Shown here one piece after another: positions 43,046 through 52,760 of a stretch of DNA of 64,000 bases (positions are counted from its first letter, which is position 1; each line of letters starts with the position of its first letter). Both the position numbers and the translations under genes were made by a program. This DNA comes from Phycicoccus endophyticus. Lineage in GTDB: Bacteria; Actinomycetota; Actinomycetes; Actinomycetales; Dermatophilaceae. The stretch covers positions 496,001 to 560,000 of the forward strand of contig NZ_JAANCN010000001.1 in NCBI RefSeq assembly GCF_011326735.1, written 5' to 3'. The notes under the pieces were generated by a model that had not been told where the DNA came from, did no database searches, and was given only the letters and a program-made list of their open reading frames with translations.

Positions 43046-44511
43046 CCGGACTCTCCTTCGGACGCGATGGTGGTGGCCGCGACGCCCGCGGCGCTCGTGA
43101 CGTGCTCGGCCACGGCCCGGGCGGCCCGGGTCGCCGAGGCGATGACGGCGGGAATGCCCACGCCGTCGTAGACCGCGCCGGCGACCTCGACACCGGGCAG
43201 GCGCGCGAGGTCGGAGCGGACGGCGGCGACGCGGCCGAGGTGGCCGACGGCGTACTGCGGCAGCCCCCCGCCCCAGCGCTGGACGTGGTGGTCGACGACG
43301 GGCGGCAGCGGCGCACCGAGGGCCTCCCCGACCTCGGCGACCGCGAGCGTGACGAGCTCGGCGTCGTCGCGCTGGAGGGCGGCCTCCTCGCCGGCGCGGC
43401 CCAGGGACGCGCGCAGGTGGACGACCTCGGGCGAGAGCGCACCGACCCAGCCCCACTTGGCGAAACTGAAGGTGGCCGCCTTGACCCCGTGGCCGTCGAC
43501 CGGGGGGACGAGGAAGCCGGAGCCGGGCAGGTCGGGCAGCCCGTCGCGGCGCACCGCGAGGGTGACGACCGCCATCGAGGCGGTCTCGACCTGCCCGAGG
43601 GAGCGAGCCGCAAGGGGGGCGAGCTCGGCGAGCAGGCGCGCGGCGGGGGTCGCAGGCACCGCGAGCACGACGGCGTCGGCCTCGACCGTCGCGGGGTGGG
43701 CTGCCGACCCGACGACGAGCCGCCAGCGCTCCCCCGCCCGCTCCAGGACGCGGACGACGGCGTCGGTGCGCAGCAGGGCACCGCGGGTGCGCAGCTCGTC
43801 CTCGACGAGCCCGGGCAGCCGCCCGACCCCACCGCGGATGCCGGCGAAGGGCGAGCGCGGGGCGGAGCCGCCGGGCGCCGGTGGCCGCGCGGCGGGTGGT
43901 GTGCGCAGCGACTCGCCGCGGACCGCGCGCTGCCACAGCGCCGGCACGGTCGCCTGCAGGGAGAGCCGGTCGGCGTGGCCGGCGTACACGCCGCCGAGGA
44001 GCGGCTCGACCAGCCGGTCGACGACGGCCCGGCCCATCCGGTGGCCGACGTACTGCCCGACCGACACGTCCGTCTCGACGCGCTCGCCGGGCCACGGCTG
44101 CTCGTCCGTCGCGCGCGCGACCTCGGCGTCGTCGAGCAGGCCGCGGGCGGCGGGCGGGTCGGTGGGGACGCCCATGACCGTCCCGGTGGGCAGCGGATGG
44201 AGCGCCCCGCGGCTCCACACCTGGGCTGACGTCGTCGCCGGGGTCACGAGGTCGTCCTCCTCGAGCCCGGCCCGCCGCGCGAGGTCGACCGCCTCCGGAC
44301 GCACCGCGAGGAGGGACTCGGCGCCGACGTCGACGCGGTGCCCGGCGACGGGCTCGAGCCGCAGCTTGCCGCCGAAGCGGTCACCGGCCTCGAGGACCGT
44401 GACGTGCGCCCCGGGCACCGCGTCGAGCACCTCGAGCGCAGCGGCCAGGCCGGCGATGCCACCCCCCACGACGGCGACGTGCGGCCGGGTCGGCAGGGAG
44501 TCCGCGGGCAT
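43042..44511 (-). CDS. hemG: Coproporphyrinogen III / protoporphyrinogen oxidase
   Basis: The 489 aa flavoprotein (HemY/CgoX type) has the dinucleotide motif [48 protein letters not shown] and the C-terminal [24 protein letters not shown] contacts. With hemQ directly downstream, the physiological substrate is probably coproporphyrinogen III. The start ATG lies in a region without an obvious leaderless box. Confidence 0.93.
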   Translation of the reverse strand: MPADSLPTRPHVAVVGGGIAGLAAALEVLDAVPGAHVTVLEAGDRFGGKLRLEPVAGHRVDVGAESLLAVRPEAVDLARRAGLEEDDLVTPATTSAQVWSRGALHPLPTGTVMGVPTDPPAARGLLDDAEVARATDEQPWPGERVETDVSVGQYVGHRMGRAVVDRLVEPLLGGVYAGHADRLSLQATVPALWQRAVRGESLRTPPAARPPAPGGSAPRSPFAGIRGGVGRLPGLVEDELRTRGALLRTDAVVRVLERAGERWRLVVGSAAHPATVEADAVVLAVPATPAARLLAELAPLAARSLGQVETASMAVVTLAVRRDGLPDLPGSGFLVPPVDGHGVKAATFSFAKWGWVGALSPEVVHLRASLGRAGEEAALQRDDAELVTLAVAEVGEALGAPLPPVVDHHVQRWGGGLPQYAVGHLGRVAAVRSDLARLPGVEVAGAVYDGVGIPAVIASATRAARAVAEHVTSAAGVAATTIASEGESG

Positions 44512-44664
44512 GGACTCAGCGTCTCACGGGGGCGGCCGGCGGCTCCGGGCACCCCTGGAGGGCACCGCTCGCCGAGGTCGTGACCGGATCGAGACCCTCG
44601 CGAGGGAACCCGGCAAGGCGCCGGCGCGCCCCATCGGCGACCGGTCCTCGACGAAGGAGCCACC

Positions 44665-45612
44665 GTGCGAGCAGCAGCCCGACCCTCCCTTCCCCGCCTC
44701 GCCGCGGCGCTCGCCGCAGGCCTCGCCCTCACGCTCCTCGGTGGCTGCAGCTCCGGGGGGGACGGTGACGCCGGCAGCTCGGCCGACATCGCGGCCGACG
44801 CCCCCGGCGAGGACCGGGCCGGCGCTGCACAGGGCGAGGTGGCCACCGGTGAGGCGGACACCGTGCAGGTCACGGCGGCCTCGGTCGCGGACCGCCGGCT
44901 GGCGCGCCGGGCCGACGTCGAGCTCGAGGTCGAGGACGTCGCGGCGGCCGCGGCGAGGCTGCGGACGCTCGCCGCCCGCGCCGGCGGTCTCGTGGTCTCC
45001 GAGCAGGTCTCGGGCACGGGCGCGACGGCGCCGGAGGACCCCGACGCCCCGGGGTGGGGCACGGTGACCATCTCCGTGCCGGCGGAGTCCCTGGACTCCA
45101 CCCTCGAGGACGTCGCCCGTCTCGGCAGGCTGCTCTCCCGCAGCACGACGAGCGAGGACGTCACCGCGCAGTACGTCGACACCACGGCCCGCCTGCAGAC
45201 GATGCGGGCGAGCGTCCAGCGGGTGCGCACCCTCCTGGGCCGGGCCGAGAAGATCGCCGACGTCGTGAGCATCGAGGCCGAGCTCTCCCGCCGGCAGGCC
45301 GACCTGGAGTCCCTCGAGCGACAGCTGGCGAGCCTCGAGGACCAGGTCGCCCTCTCCCCGGTCACCGTCGGGCTGAGCACGGCGGACGCGCAGGAGGAGG
45401 ACCCCAGCGGCTTCCTCGCCGGGCTCGCCTCGGGCTGGAGCGCCCTGACCACCTCCGTCCAGGTGCTGCTCACCCTCCTCGGGGCGCTGCTGCCGTTCGC
45501 GCTGGTCGCCGCGCTCGTCCTCGTCCCGCTCGTCACCTGGCTGCGCCGACGTACCCGCTCCGGTGCGCTCGAGGGCCCGTCAGCTCCTCCGCCGGCCGCC
45601 CCGACGAGCTGA
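44665..45612 (+). CDS. DUF4349 lipoprotein with C-terminal membrane helix
   Basis: The 315 aa protein has a lipoprotein signal (ALAAGLALTLLGGC, lipobox LGGC, Cys about residue 28), a low-complexity acidic linker, a DUF4349 domain with RLARRADVELEVEDV and a coiled-coil-like stretch (AEKIADVVSIEAELSRRQADLESLERQLASLEDQ; shown here only as its beginning and end blocks it spans about residues 195-230), and a C-terminal transmembrane helix followed by RRRTR. AAGGAG lies 5 nt before the GTG. A perfect CCCTCGCGAGGG palindrome (44595-44606) lies in the leader. Function unknown. Confidence 0.85.
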   Translation: MRAAARPSLPRLAAALAAGLALTLLGGCSSGGDGDAGSSADIAADAPGEDRAGAAQGEVATGEADTVQVTAASVADRRLARRADVELEVEDVAAAAARLRTLAARAGGLVVSEQVSGTGATAPEDPDAPGWGTVTISVPAESLDSTLEDVARLGRLLSRSTTSEDVTAQYVDTTARLQTMRASVQRVRTLLGRAEKIADVVSIEAELSRRQADLESLERQLASLEDQVALSPVTVGLSTADAQEEDPSGFLAGLASGWSALTTSVQVLLTLLGALLPFALVAALVLVPLVTWLRRRTRSGALEGPSAPPPAAPTS

Positions 45613-45633
45613 CGGGGCAGGGCGACGCCGGGC

Positions 45634-46128
45634 TCAGTGTCGGGCGTCCTCGGCGAGCACCTGCTCGCGGAGGATGTCGGCGTGGCCGCAGTGCTGCGCG
45701 AGCTCACGCAGCAGGTGCAGCTGGACCCATCGCAGCCGCAGGGGCCCGCGCCGGTTGCCCTCGACGAGGTCCTCGAGGGCCACTGCGGCGTGGATGGCCC
45801 TCGCCGTGGCGCACGCGGCGTCGTGCGCAGCGAGGACCGAGGCCACGGTGTCGTCCTCGGTGAGGAGGAAGGACTCCCCGGCGACCTCCGGCAGGCCCAG
45901 CTCGGCCCGGGGCCTGCGCAGCACCGCCTCCTCGGACCAGACCCGCTCGACGAAGACCGCGTGCTTGACGAGCCCGAGCAGCGTCGTCGCCGACGGGACG
46001 AGCCGCCGGCGGGCCTGCTCCTCGGTCAGCCCGTCGAGGGCATCACGCAGGCCGGCTCGCTGCTCGTCGAGGAATGCCTCGATCATCGTCCGCTCGTCGG
46101 CCCGCAACACCTCCGGCTCGAGGGTCAT
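45634..46128 (-). CDS. DinB/DUF664-family protein
   Basis: The 164 aa four-helix-bundle protein has [42 protein letters not shown], with metal-ligand-type histidines (KHAVFVE and a C-terminal [13 protein letters not shown]) typical of DinB-superfamily putative metalloenzymes, some of which are mycothiol- or bacillithiol-dependent. The ATG overlaps the hemE stop as ATGA, so it is coupled to heme synthesis only by position. Confidence 0.88.
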   Translation of the reverse strand: MTLEPEVLRADERTMIEAFLDEQRAGLRDALDGLTEEQARRRLVPSATTLLGLVKHAVFVERVWSEEAVLRRPRAELGLPEVAGESFLLTEDDTVASVLAAHDAACATARAIHAAVALEDLVEGNRRGPLRLRWVQLHLLRELAQHCGHADILREQVLAEDARH

Positions 46129-47180
46129 CGCGCCGACACCTCGTGGACGAGCTCGACGACCCGGGTGAGCACGTCGGGGTCGGTCTCGGGCAGCACGCCG
46201 TGGCCGAGGTTGAACACGTGCCCGGGAGCCGCCCGGCCCTCCTCGACGATCTCGACGACCCGGGCGCGCACCGCCTCCCACGGTGCGAAGAGCAGGGCGG
46301 GGTCGAGGTTGCCCTGCAGGGCCCACCGGCCGCCGGTGCGCTCGAGGGCGTCGGTGAGCGAGACGCGGTAGTCGACGCCGACGACGTCGGTCCCGGCCTC
46401 CCCCATGAGGGTGAGCAGCTCCCCGGTGCCGACGCCGAAGTGGATGCGCGGCACGTCGAGGCCCGCGACCGACGCGAGCGCCGCCGCGGAGTGCTCGGCG
46501 ACGAAGCGGGCGTAGTCGGCCCGGCTGAGGGCGCCCGCCCACGAGTCGAACAGCTGGACCGCCGAGGCCCCCGCCTCGACCTGGACCCGCAGGAACGCCC
46601 CGGCGACCCGCGCCAGCTGCGCGCACAGGTCGTGCCAGAGCCCGGGGTCGCCGTGCATGAGCGCCTTGGTGTGCTCGTGGTTGCGCGAGGGCCCGCCCTC
46701 GACGAGGTAGGAGGCGAGGGTGAACGGTGCGCCGGCGAACCCGATGAGCGGGGTGGCGCCGAGCTCGGCGACGAGCAGCCGCACCGACTCGGTGATGTCG
46801 GGGACGTCCTCGGGGGCCAGGTCGCGCAGCCGGGCGAGGTCGGCGCGGGTGCGCACGGGTTCGGCGACCACCGGCCCGACCCCGGGCACGATGTCGAGGT
46901 CGACGCCGACCGCGGCCAGCGGGACGACGATGTCGGAGAAGAAGATCGCCGCGTCCACCCCGTGCCGGCGCACCGGCTGCAGGGTGATCTCGGTGACGAG
47001 CTCGGGACGGCGGCAGGCCTCGAGCATGCCGACGCCCTCGCGCACCCTGCGGTACTCCGGCAGCGACCGGCCGGCCTGGCGCATGAACCAGACCGGCGTG
47101 TGCGGGACCGGCAGCCCGCGGGCGGCGCGCACGAGGGGAGAGTCCTGCACGGTCGCGGCCGGGGACGGGATGGTGCTCAC
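46125..47180 (-). CDS. hemE: Uroporphyrinogen decarboxylase
   Basis: The 351 aa enzyme decarboxylates uroporphyrinogen III to coproporphyrinogen III. It has [50 protein letters not shown] and [12 protein letters not shown]. Two starts are possible: GTG at 47180 with GAGG 10 nt upstream (chosen) and ATG at 47198 with a weaker RBS. With hemG-hemQ it forms the late heme cluster next to DUF3000 and RNase D, as in mycobacteria (Rv2676c-Rv2681). Confidence 0.95.
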   Translation of the reverse strand: MSTIPSPAATVQDSPLVRAARGLPVPHTPVWFMRQAGRSLPEYRRVREGVGMLEACRRPELVTEITLQPVRRHGVDAAIFFSDIVVPLAAVGVDLDIVPGVGPVVAEPVRTRADLARLRDLAPEDVPDITESVRLLVAELGATPLIGFAGAPFTLASYLVEGGPSRNHEHTKALMHGDPGLWHDLCAQLARVAGAFLRVQVEAGASAVQLFDSWAGALSRADYARFVAEHSAAALASVAGLDVPRIHFGVGTGELLTLMGEAGTDVVGVDYRVSLTDALERTGGRWALQGNLDPALLFAPWEAVRARVVEIVEEGRAAPGHVFNLGHGVLPETDPDVLTRVVELVHEVSAR

Positions 47181-47232
47181 GAGCCGACATCCTCGCATCC
47201 GTCGGCGGGCCCGGCGGACGACCTTCGACGCG

Positions 47233-48051
47233 CTACGCGGCGACGAGCACCGCTCCGACGGCGGCCAGGGCGACGCCCGCCTGCTGCACCCGGCGCAGCC
47301 GCTCCTGCAGGACGGCACGGGCGAGGAGCACGGTGACCACGGGGTAGAGCGAGCCGAGGACGGAGGCCAGGCTGACCTGCCCCCGCGAGGAGGCCAGGGC
47401 GAAGAGGGCGTTGGCGCCGAGGTCGCCGGCGCCGATGACGAACAGGCCGGGGACCTCCCGGGCACCGACGCCGCCGGCGGTGCGCAGCACGAGCGAGAGC
47501 AGGGCGAGGACCGCGACCGAGGTCACCCGCATCCCCCAGAGCGTCATGAGCGTCGACTCGCGGGCGCCACGGTCGATGAGGTAGAGGGTCAGGCCGAAGC
47601 CGAGGGCCGCGCCGGCGGCCAGGGCGACCGGGCGCACCGACAGCCCGGCGGCCAGCTCGGGGCCGGAGGCCAGGCTCACCCCGGCGACCGCGAGCACCAT
47701 GCCGCCCCATGCGAGCGCCGAGGGGCGCTCCCCGCCGAGCACCCCGAGCACGACGGGGACGACCACCCCGAGCCCCGCGATCGGCGCGACGACGCCCATG
47801 GTCCCGGTCGCGAGGGCCGTGTAGAAGCACACGAGGCCCGCCAGGCCGCTCAGTCCGGCACCGACGGCCCAGGGCAGCCAGCCGAGCCCCTCGCCGGGCC
47901 ACCGCAGCACGAGGACGGTGAGCACGACCAGCGCCAGCCCCTGCGTCCAGCCCACGACGGCGACGGGGTGGCGCCGGCGGCTGGCGAGACCGGCGAGGAA
48001 GTCCGAGGTGCCCCAGGCCAGCGAGGAGCCGAGGGCGAGGAGGCTGAGCAC
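47233..48051 (-). CDS. EamA/DMT-family transporter
   Basis: The 272 aa protein has about ten hydrophobic helices in two EamA repeats, opening [18 protein letters not shown] and carrying [18 protein letters not shown] and [20 protein letters not shown]...[18 protein letters not shown]. The substrate is unknown. TACGCT (48063-48058) lies 6 nt before the GTG, giving a leaderless start and ruling against longer readings. The gene is divergent from DUF3000 across 117 bp. Confidence 0.85.
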   Translation of the reverse strand: MLSLLALGSSLAWGTSDFLAGLASRRRHPVAVVGWTQGLALVVLTVLVLRWPGEGLGWLPWAVGAGLSGLAGLVCFYTALATGTMGVVAPIAGLGVVVPVVLGVLGGERPSALAWGGMVLAVAGVSLASGPELAAGLSVRPVALAAGAALGFGLTLYLIDRGARESTLMTLWGMRVTSVAVLALLSLVLRTAGGVGAREVPGLFVIGAGDLGANALFALASSRGQVSLASVLGSLYPVVTVLLARAVLQERLRRVQQAGVALAAVGAVLVAA

Positions 48052-48168
48052 CCCCGGAGCGTAGGGCGCCGAGTGGCGTCGCCGGGACACGGCCGGCGCT
48101 GCCGGCGGTCCAGCCGTGACCGGCGTGGCCTCACGCCCGGCACGCCGGGCTCGTCCTACATTGCTCGG

Positions 48169-48753
48169 GTGACGCGCAGCACCGTGACCGGGCGCGAGTC
48201 CCCGGAGTTCGCCCGGGCTCTCGAGGAGCTCCACCATGCGCGGCTGCGCCCGGAGCTGCGGCTCACCGAGGTGCCGGCGCCCCAGCGCATCGCCCCGCAC
48301 GCCGTGGCGATGACCGCCGACGTCCTCGACCCGCGCGACCCCGACGCCGAGCTGGCCTCCGGGCGGTTCGTCCTCCTCCACGACCCCGCGGCCCCCGAGC
48401 CCTGGGACGGCGAGTGGCGTGCGGTGACCTTCGCCCGGGCCGAGCTCGAGCCCGAGTTCGCCGCAGAGCCGCTGCTCGGCGAGGTCGGCTGGAGCTGGCT
48501 GACCGACGCCCTCGACGCCCGCGGGGTCCCCTTCGCCGCGGCCGCCGGGACGGTGACCCGGGTGGTCTCGGAGAGCTTCGGTGGCCTCGCCGACCGACCG
48601 GCCAGCGTCGAGATGGAGCTGCGCGCCTCGTGGACCCCCCTCGGCCCCGAGGTGGGCGAGCACCTGCTCGCATGGTCGGACCTGCTGTGCACCATCGCCG
48701 GGCTCCCCCCGCTCCCCGAGGGAGTCGTCGCGCTGCCCGGCCCCCGGCGGTGA
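48169..48753 (+). CDS. DUF3000 family protein
   Basis: The 194 aa protein follows the actinobacterial DUF3000 pattern: FARALEELHHARLRPELRLTEVPAPQR, IAPHAVAMTADV, GRFVLLHDP, and a C-terminal region with PASVEMELRASWTPLG. It always neighbours RNase D and heme genes in relatives. TACATT (48157-48162) lies 6 nt before the GTG (leaderless). No function is known. Confidence 0.88.
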   Translation: MTRSTVTGRESPEFARALEELHHARLRPELRLTEVPAPQRIAPHAVAMTADVLDPRDPDAELASGRFVLLHDPAAPEPWDGEWRAVTFARAELEPEFAAEPLLGEVGWSWLTDALDARGVPFAAAAGTVTRVVSESFGGLADRPASVEMELRASWTPLGPEVGEHLLAWSDLLCTIAGLPPLPEGVVALPGPRR

Positions 48754-48761
48754 CCTCCGGC

Positions 48762-50030
48762 ATGAGCACCCCCTCGGACCTGCCCGCGGGCGTGGACCCG
48801 GCCGGTGAGGACGTCCTCGCCGCCCCGCCGGTCCCACCGCAGGAGCCCGTCCCGCTCGAGGAGCCGGCCGACGGCGTCCCGCCCGTCGTCGAGACCGAGC
48901 GGGCGCTCCAGGAGGCCGCGCGGGCCGTGGCCCACGGTGTCGGGCCGTTGGCCATCGACGCCGAGCGGGCCTCCGGGTATCGCTACGGCCAGCGGGCCTA
49001 CCTGGTCCAGGTCCGTCGCGAGGGCTCGGGCACCTGGCTCGTCGACCCGATCGCCGTCCCGGACCTCGGCCCCCTCGACCAGGCCGTGGGAGCCGCCGAG
49101 TGGATCCTGCACGCCGCGACCCAGGATCTCGCCTGCCTCGCCGAGGTCGGCCTGCGCCCGCGCCAGCTGTTCGACACCGAGCTCGCCGGCCGCATCCTCG
49201 GCCTGCCCCGCGTCGGCCTCGCGGCCGTCGTCGAGCACTACCTCGGGCTGCGGCTGGCCAAGGAGCACTCCGCGGTCGACTGGTCCACCCGGCCGCTGCC
49301 GGAACCGTGGCTGCGGTACGCGGCGCTCGACGTCGAGGTCCTCGGCGAGCTGCGCAACCTCATGGGCGTCGACCTCGCGGCCCAGGGCAAGGACGAGTGG
49401 GCGCGCCAGGAGTTCGCCGCCCTCCTGTCGTGGGCGCCGACCGAGCGGGTCGACCCGTGGCGGCGCACCTCGGGGATCAACACGCTGCGCTCGCGCCGGG
49501 CCATCGGGGTGCTGCGCGAGCTCTGGTACACCCGGGACGCCATCGCCCGCGAGCGCGACACCTCCATCGGCCGGGTGCTGCCGGACACCGCGCTCGTCGA
49601 CATCGCCCGGGCCGCCCCCCGCGACCCCTCCGGGCTGCCGTCCGGGCACCGGGCGATCCGCCGCTACGCCCGCCAGTGGGTCGAGGCGGTCACCCGCGCG
49701 CTGGACCTGTCCGAGGAGGACCTGCCACCGCGCACGCTGCCCTCGGACGGTCCGCCGCCACCGCGGGTGTGGGCCGACAAGGACCCCGTGGCGGCGGCCC
49801 GGCTCGGGGCCACCCGGGCCGCGCTCACCGCGTTCGCCGAGGAGCACACGATCCCCGTCGAGAACGTCTGCTCCCCCGACCCGCTGCGCCGCGTCGTGTG
49901 GTCTCCCCCGGCCGAGCGCTCGGTCGAGGGGTTCGCCGCCGCGCTCCAGGGCCACGGCGTGCGGCGCTGGCAGGCCGAGATCGTCGCACCGCTGCTCGTC
50001 GCGGCCTTCGAGGCCCACCCGGACGCCTGA
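48762..50030 (+). CDS. Ribonuclease D-like 3'-5' exonuclease with HRDC domain
   Basis: The 422 aa protein has an acidic, proline-rich N-terminus (about 40 residues), a DEDDy exonuclease domain with LAIDAERASGYRYGQRAYLVQV, HAATQDLACL and LRYAALDVEVLGEL, and an HRDC domain around LRELWYTRDAIARERDTSIGRVLPD plus a second helical segment. It likely trims structured RNAs such as tRNA precursors. It begins 8 nt after DUF3000 on the same strand. Confidence 0.92.
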   Translation: MSTPSDLPAGVDPAGEDVLAAPPVPPQEPVPLEEPADGVPPVVETERALQEAARAVAHGVGPLAIDAERASGYRYGQRAYLVQVRREGSGTWLVDPIAVPDLGPLDQAVGAAEWILHAATQDLACLAEVGLRPRQLFDTELAGRILGLPRVGLAAVVEHYLGLRLAKEHSAVDWSTRPLPEPWLRYAALDVEVLGELRNLMGVDLAAQGKDEWARQEFAALLSWAPTERVDPWRRTSGINTLRSRRAIGVLRELWYTRDAIARERDTSIGRVLPDTALVDIARAAPRDPSGLPSGHRAIRRYARQWVEAVTRALDLSEEDLPPRTLPSDGPPPPRVWADKDPVAAARLGATRAALTAFAEEHTIPVENVCSPDPLRRVVWSPPAERSVEGFAAALQGHGVRRWQAEIVAPLLVAAFEAHPDA

Positions 50031-50046
50031 GGACCCCGCCCGCCCG

Positions 50047-50076
50047 TTGACATGCAAGCAGGCACTTGCATATGGT
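50047..50076 (+). promoter_or_regulatory. Promoter and operator of arsR-VOC
   Basis: TTGACA (50047-50052) and TATGGT (50071-50076), 18 bp apart, form the best consensus promoter in the window. The palindrome ATGCAAG (50052-50058) / CTTGCAT (50065-50071) fills the spacer. The predicted transcript start falls on the arsR GTG, so binding of ArsR here would block its own leaderless mRNA. Confidence 0.8.
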
Positions 50077-50082
50077 GACCGG

Positions 50083-50379
50083 GTGGACGACGGTGCCGAC
50101 GCGGTCTTCCGGGCCCTCGCCGACCCGACCCGGCGGGCCCTGCTCGACGCGCTGCTCGAGCGCGACGGGCAGACCCTCTTCGAGCTGTGCACCCGGATGG
50201 CCGACACGGGTGTCGGCTCGAGCCGACAGGCCATCTCCCAGCACATCGACGTGCTCGCCGGAGCCGGCCTGGTCCACGTGCGCCGCGAGGGGCGCTACCG
50301 GCTGCACGACCTCGACACCACCCCGCTGCACCCCCTACGCGAGCGCTGGCTGCGCGCCGAGAAGAGGAACCGACCATGA
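50083..50379 (+). CDS. ArsR-family transcriptional regulator
   Basis: The 98 aa winged-helix repressor has DAVFRALADPTRRALLDALLERDG and the recognition helix in SRQAISQHIDVLAGAGLVHVRREGRYRLH. It lacks the cysteine-rich metal site, so it is of the non-metal type often paired with glyoxalase-fold (VOC) proteins or START-domain proteins. The stop overlaps the VOC start (ATGA). Autoregulation is inferred from the promoter palindrome. Confidence 0.9.
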   Translation: MDDGADAVFRALADPTRRALLDALLERDGQTLFELCTRMADTGVGSSRQAISQHIDVLAGAGLVHVRREGRYRLHDLDTTPLHPLRERWLRAEKRNRP

Positions 50380-50768
50380 GGATCACCCGCACGAGCGTCT
50401 TCGTCGACGACCAGGCCAAGGCGCTGGAGGTCTACACCCGGCTGCTCGGCTTCGAGGTGCGCCACGACATCCCCCTCGGGGAGCACCGGTGGCTCACCGT
50501 CGTCAGCCCCGAGGAGCCCGACGGCGTCGAGGTCGTCCTCGAGCCGAACGAGCACCCGGCCGCGCGCGCCTTCACCGAGGCCCTCGCCGCCGACGGCATC
50601 CCCTCGACCTCGTTCACCGTCGACGACGTCGAGGCCGAGTACGACCGGCTCACCGGACTCGGGATGACCTTCACCCAGCCACCCACCCCGACCGGGCCGG
50701 TGGTCACCGCCGTCCTCGACGACACCTGCGGCAACCTCGTCCAGCTCGTGTCCGCAGCGCCGGCCTGA
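50376..50768 (+). CDS. VOC (glyoxalase-fold) family protein
   Basis: The 130 aa protein has the paired beta-alpha-beta pattern of VOC enzymes: TSVFVDDQAKALEVYTRLLGFEVR, LGEHRWLTVVSPEEPDG, FTVDDVEAEYDRLTGLGMTF and LDDTCGNLVQLV. Likely metal ligands are the histidine of EHRW and the C-terminal acidic residue. Such proteins give resistance to small electrophiles or act as binding proteins; here it is the target of its own ArsR partner. Confidence 0.88.
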   Translation: MRITRTSVFVDDQAKALEVYTRLLGFEVRHDIPLGEHRWLTVVSPEEPDGVEVVLEPNEHPAARAFTEALAADGIPSTSFTVDDVEAEYDRLTGLGMTFTQPPTPTGPVVTAVLDDTCGNLVQLVSAAPA

Positions 50769-50776
50769 CGCCGGTC

Positions 50777-51412
50777 TCAGCCGTAGAGGCCCGCCTCGTA
50801 CTGCTCCCCGTAGTAGGCGTCGAGCTGCTCGAGCGAGCGGCCGTCGGGCTCGACCTCGTGAGCGAGGACCGCCCGGCGTGGCACGCGCTCCTGGGGCGCC
50901 CAGGTCCCGGTGTCCCACAGCCGCGAGCGCAGGAACGCCTTGGAGCAGTGGAAGAAGACCTGCTCGACCTCGACGACGAGGGCGAGCACCGGGCGGTGGC
51001 CCCGCACGACCATCTCCTCGAAGAACGGGGCGTGCGAGACGAGCCGGGCGCGGCCGTTGACCCGCAGCGTGTCGCCCCGGCCGGGGATGACGAAGACCAG
51101 CCCGACGTGGGGGTTGTCGAGGACGTTGCGGTAGCCGTCGACTCGCCGGTTGCCGGGGCGCTCGGCGATGGCCAGGGTGCGCTCGTCGAGGACGTGGACG
51201 AGCCGTCCGGCGGGGTCGCCCTTGGGCGAGGCGTCGCAGGTGCCCTCCGGCCCGGCGGTCGCGAGGACGCAGAACGGCGAGGCGGCCAGCCACTCGCGGT
51301 CGACGTCGAGCAGCCGGTCCCGCTCCTTGTCCCGGGCCCTCGCCGTCGGCTCCCCGACGAGCGCCCCGAGGGCGGCCTCGTCCTCGACCACGGTCCACGT
51401 CGCGTCCTCCAC
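50777..51412 (-). CDS. PPOX-class FMN-dependent flavoprotein
   Basis: The 211 aa split-barrel protein (pyridoxamine-phosphate-oxidase-like, MSMEG_1061-type) has FCVLATAGPEGTCDASPKGDPAG, IAERPGNRRVDGYRNVLDNPHVGLVFVIPGRGDTLRVNG and FFHCSKAFLRSRLWD. It probably binds FMN and reduces or oxidises a small molecule. TACCCT (51425-51420) lies 7 nt before the GTG (leaderless). It is convergent with the VOC gene and divergent from fadA. Confidence 0.88.
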   Translation of the reverse strand: MEDATWTVVEDEAALGALVGEPTARARDKERDRLLDVDREWLAASPFCVLATAGPEGTCDASPKGDPAGRLVHVLDERTLAIAERPGNRRVDGYRNVLDNPHVGLVFVIPGRGDTLRVNGRARLVSHAPFFEEMVVRGHRPVLALVVEVEQVFFHCSKAFLRSRLWDTGTWAPQERVPRRAVLAHEVEPDGRSLEQLDAYYGEQYEAGLYG

Positions 51413-51428
51413 GCCCGCCAGGGTAGAG

Positions 51429-51450
51429 GGGCGTGAGGCCCCTCACGCCC
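51429..51450. promoter_or_regulatory. Perfect 10-bp-arm palindrome upstream of the PPOX gene
   Basis: Arms GGGCGTGAGG (51429-51438) and CCTCACGCCC (51441-51450) are separated by CC. It lies between the PPOX -10 box and fadA, and may be a regulator site for either gene. Confidence 0.5.
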
Positions 51451-51463
51451 ACCGCCGTCGACG

Positions 51464-51486
51464 ACTAAGCGCTCGCTTAGTACGAT
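51464..51486 (+). promoter_or_regulatory. TetR-type operator overlapping the fadA promoter
   Basis: ACTAAGCG (51464-51471) and CGCTTAGT (51474-51481) form a perfect 18-bp palindrome with a 2-bp spacer, whose last base begins the TACGAT box (51481-51486). The shape is that of TetR-family fatty-acid regulators. No regulator gene is adjacent, so control would be in trans. Confidence 0.6.
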
Positions 51487-51545
51487 CGCCGGTGTGCCCG
51501 GGGGTCCCCGGCACCCATCCGCACCCGACCAGGGAGGCCACCGAC

Positions 51546-52757
51546 GTGCCCCGTGAGCTCCAGGAGGTCGTCTTCGTCGACGGCGTCCGCACCCCGTTCG
51601 GCAAGGCGGGCGAGAAGGGCATGTACGCCCAGACCCGCGCCGACGACCTCGTCATCAAGTGCGTCCGCGAGCTGCTGCGCCGCCACCCCGAGCTGCCGCC
51701 GGAGCGGGTCGAGGAGGTCGCGGTCGCCGCGACCACCCAGATCGGCGACCAGGGCCTGACCCTCGGCCGGCTCACCGCCCTGCTCTCCGGCCTGCCGAAG
51801 AGCACCCCGGGGTACTCGGTGGACCGGATGTGCGCCGGGGCGATGACCGCGGTGACGAACGTGTCGGCGGCCATCGGCGTCGGCGCGATCGACGTGGCGA
51901 TCGCCGGCGGTGTCGAGCACATGGGCCGCCACCCGATGGGCGAGGGCGTCGACCCCAACCCGCGGATCGTCGCCGAGCGGCTCGTCGACGAGTCGGCGCT
52001 CGTCATGGGCAAGACCGCCGAGAACCTCCACGACCGCTTCCCCGCCCTGACCAAGGAGCGCTGCGACGCCTTCGCCGTCGGTAGCCAGCGCAAGCTCGCC
52101 GCCGCCTACGAGGCCGGCCGGGTCCAGCCCGACCTCGTGCCCGTCGCCACCCGGCACGTCGAGAAGGGCTGGGGCCTGGCCACCACCGACGAGCCGCCGC
52201 GCCCCGGGACGACGCTCGAGGAGCTGGCCGGCCTGAAGACACCGTTCCGCCCGCACGGCCACGTCACCGCGGGCAACGCCGCCGGCCTCAACGACGGGGC
52301 CACGGCGTGCCTGCTCGCGTCGCAGGCGGCAGCCGAGGAGCTCGGTCTGCCCGTCGCCATGCGCCTGGCGTCCTACGCGTTCGTCGGCGTCGAGCCGGAG
52401 GTCATGGGGGTCGGCCCGATCCCCGCGACCGAGAAGGCGCTCGCGAAGGCGGGCCTGGGCATCGAGGACATCGGGCTGTTCGAGCTCAACGAGGCCTTCG
52501 CCGTCCAGGTGCTCGCCTTCCTCGACCACTTCGGCATCGCCGACGACGACGAGCGGGTCAACCCGTGGGGTGGCGCCATCGCCACCGGGCACCCGCTCGC
52601 CTCCTCCGGGGTGCGGCTGATGACCCAGCTCGCCCGGCACTTCGAGGAGCACCCCGAGGTGCGCTACGGCCTCACCGCGATGTGCATCGGCATCGGGATG
52701 GGCGGCGCCGTCATCTGGGAGAACCCGCACCACGCGGACTACGGGAAGGACGCCTGA
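51546..52757 (+). CDS. fadA: Acetyl-CoA acetyltransferase, beta-oxidation thiolase
   Basis: The 403 aa thiolase has the nucleophile in VDRMCAGAMTA, ELNEAFAVQ, the GGAIATGHPLASSGVR loop and the final cysteine in AMCIGIGMGG. AGGGAGG lies before the GTG start. It pairs with the downstream fadB (3 nt gap) to form the trifunctional beta-oxidation unit. A palindrome overlaps its promoter at 51464-51481. Confidence 0.94.
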   Translation: MPRELQEVVFVDGVRTPFGKAGEKGMYAQTRADDLVIKCVRELLRRHPELPPERVEEVAVAATTQIGDQGLTLGRLTALLSGLPKSTPGYSVDRMCAGAMTAVTNVSAAIGVGAIDVAIAGGVEHMGRHPMGEGVDPNPRIVAERLVDESALVMGKTAENLHDRFPALTKERCDAFAVGSQRKLAAAYEAGRVQPDLVPVATRHVEKGWGLATTDEPPRPGTTLEELAGLKTPFRPHGHVTAGNAAGLNDGATACLLASQAAAEELGLPVAMRLASYAFVGVEPEVMGVGPIPATEKALAKAGLGIEDIGLFELNEAFAVQVLAFLDHFGIADDDERVNPWGGAIATGHPLASSGVRLMTQLARHFEEHPEVRYGLTAMCIGIGMGGAVIWENPHHADYGKDA

Positions 52758-52760
52758 GCC

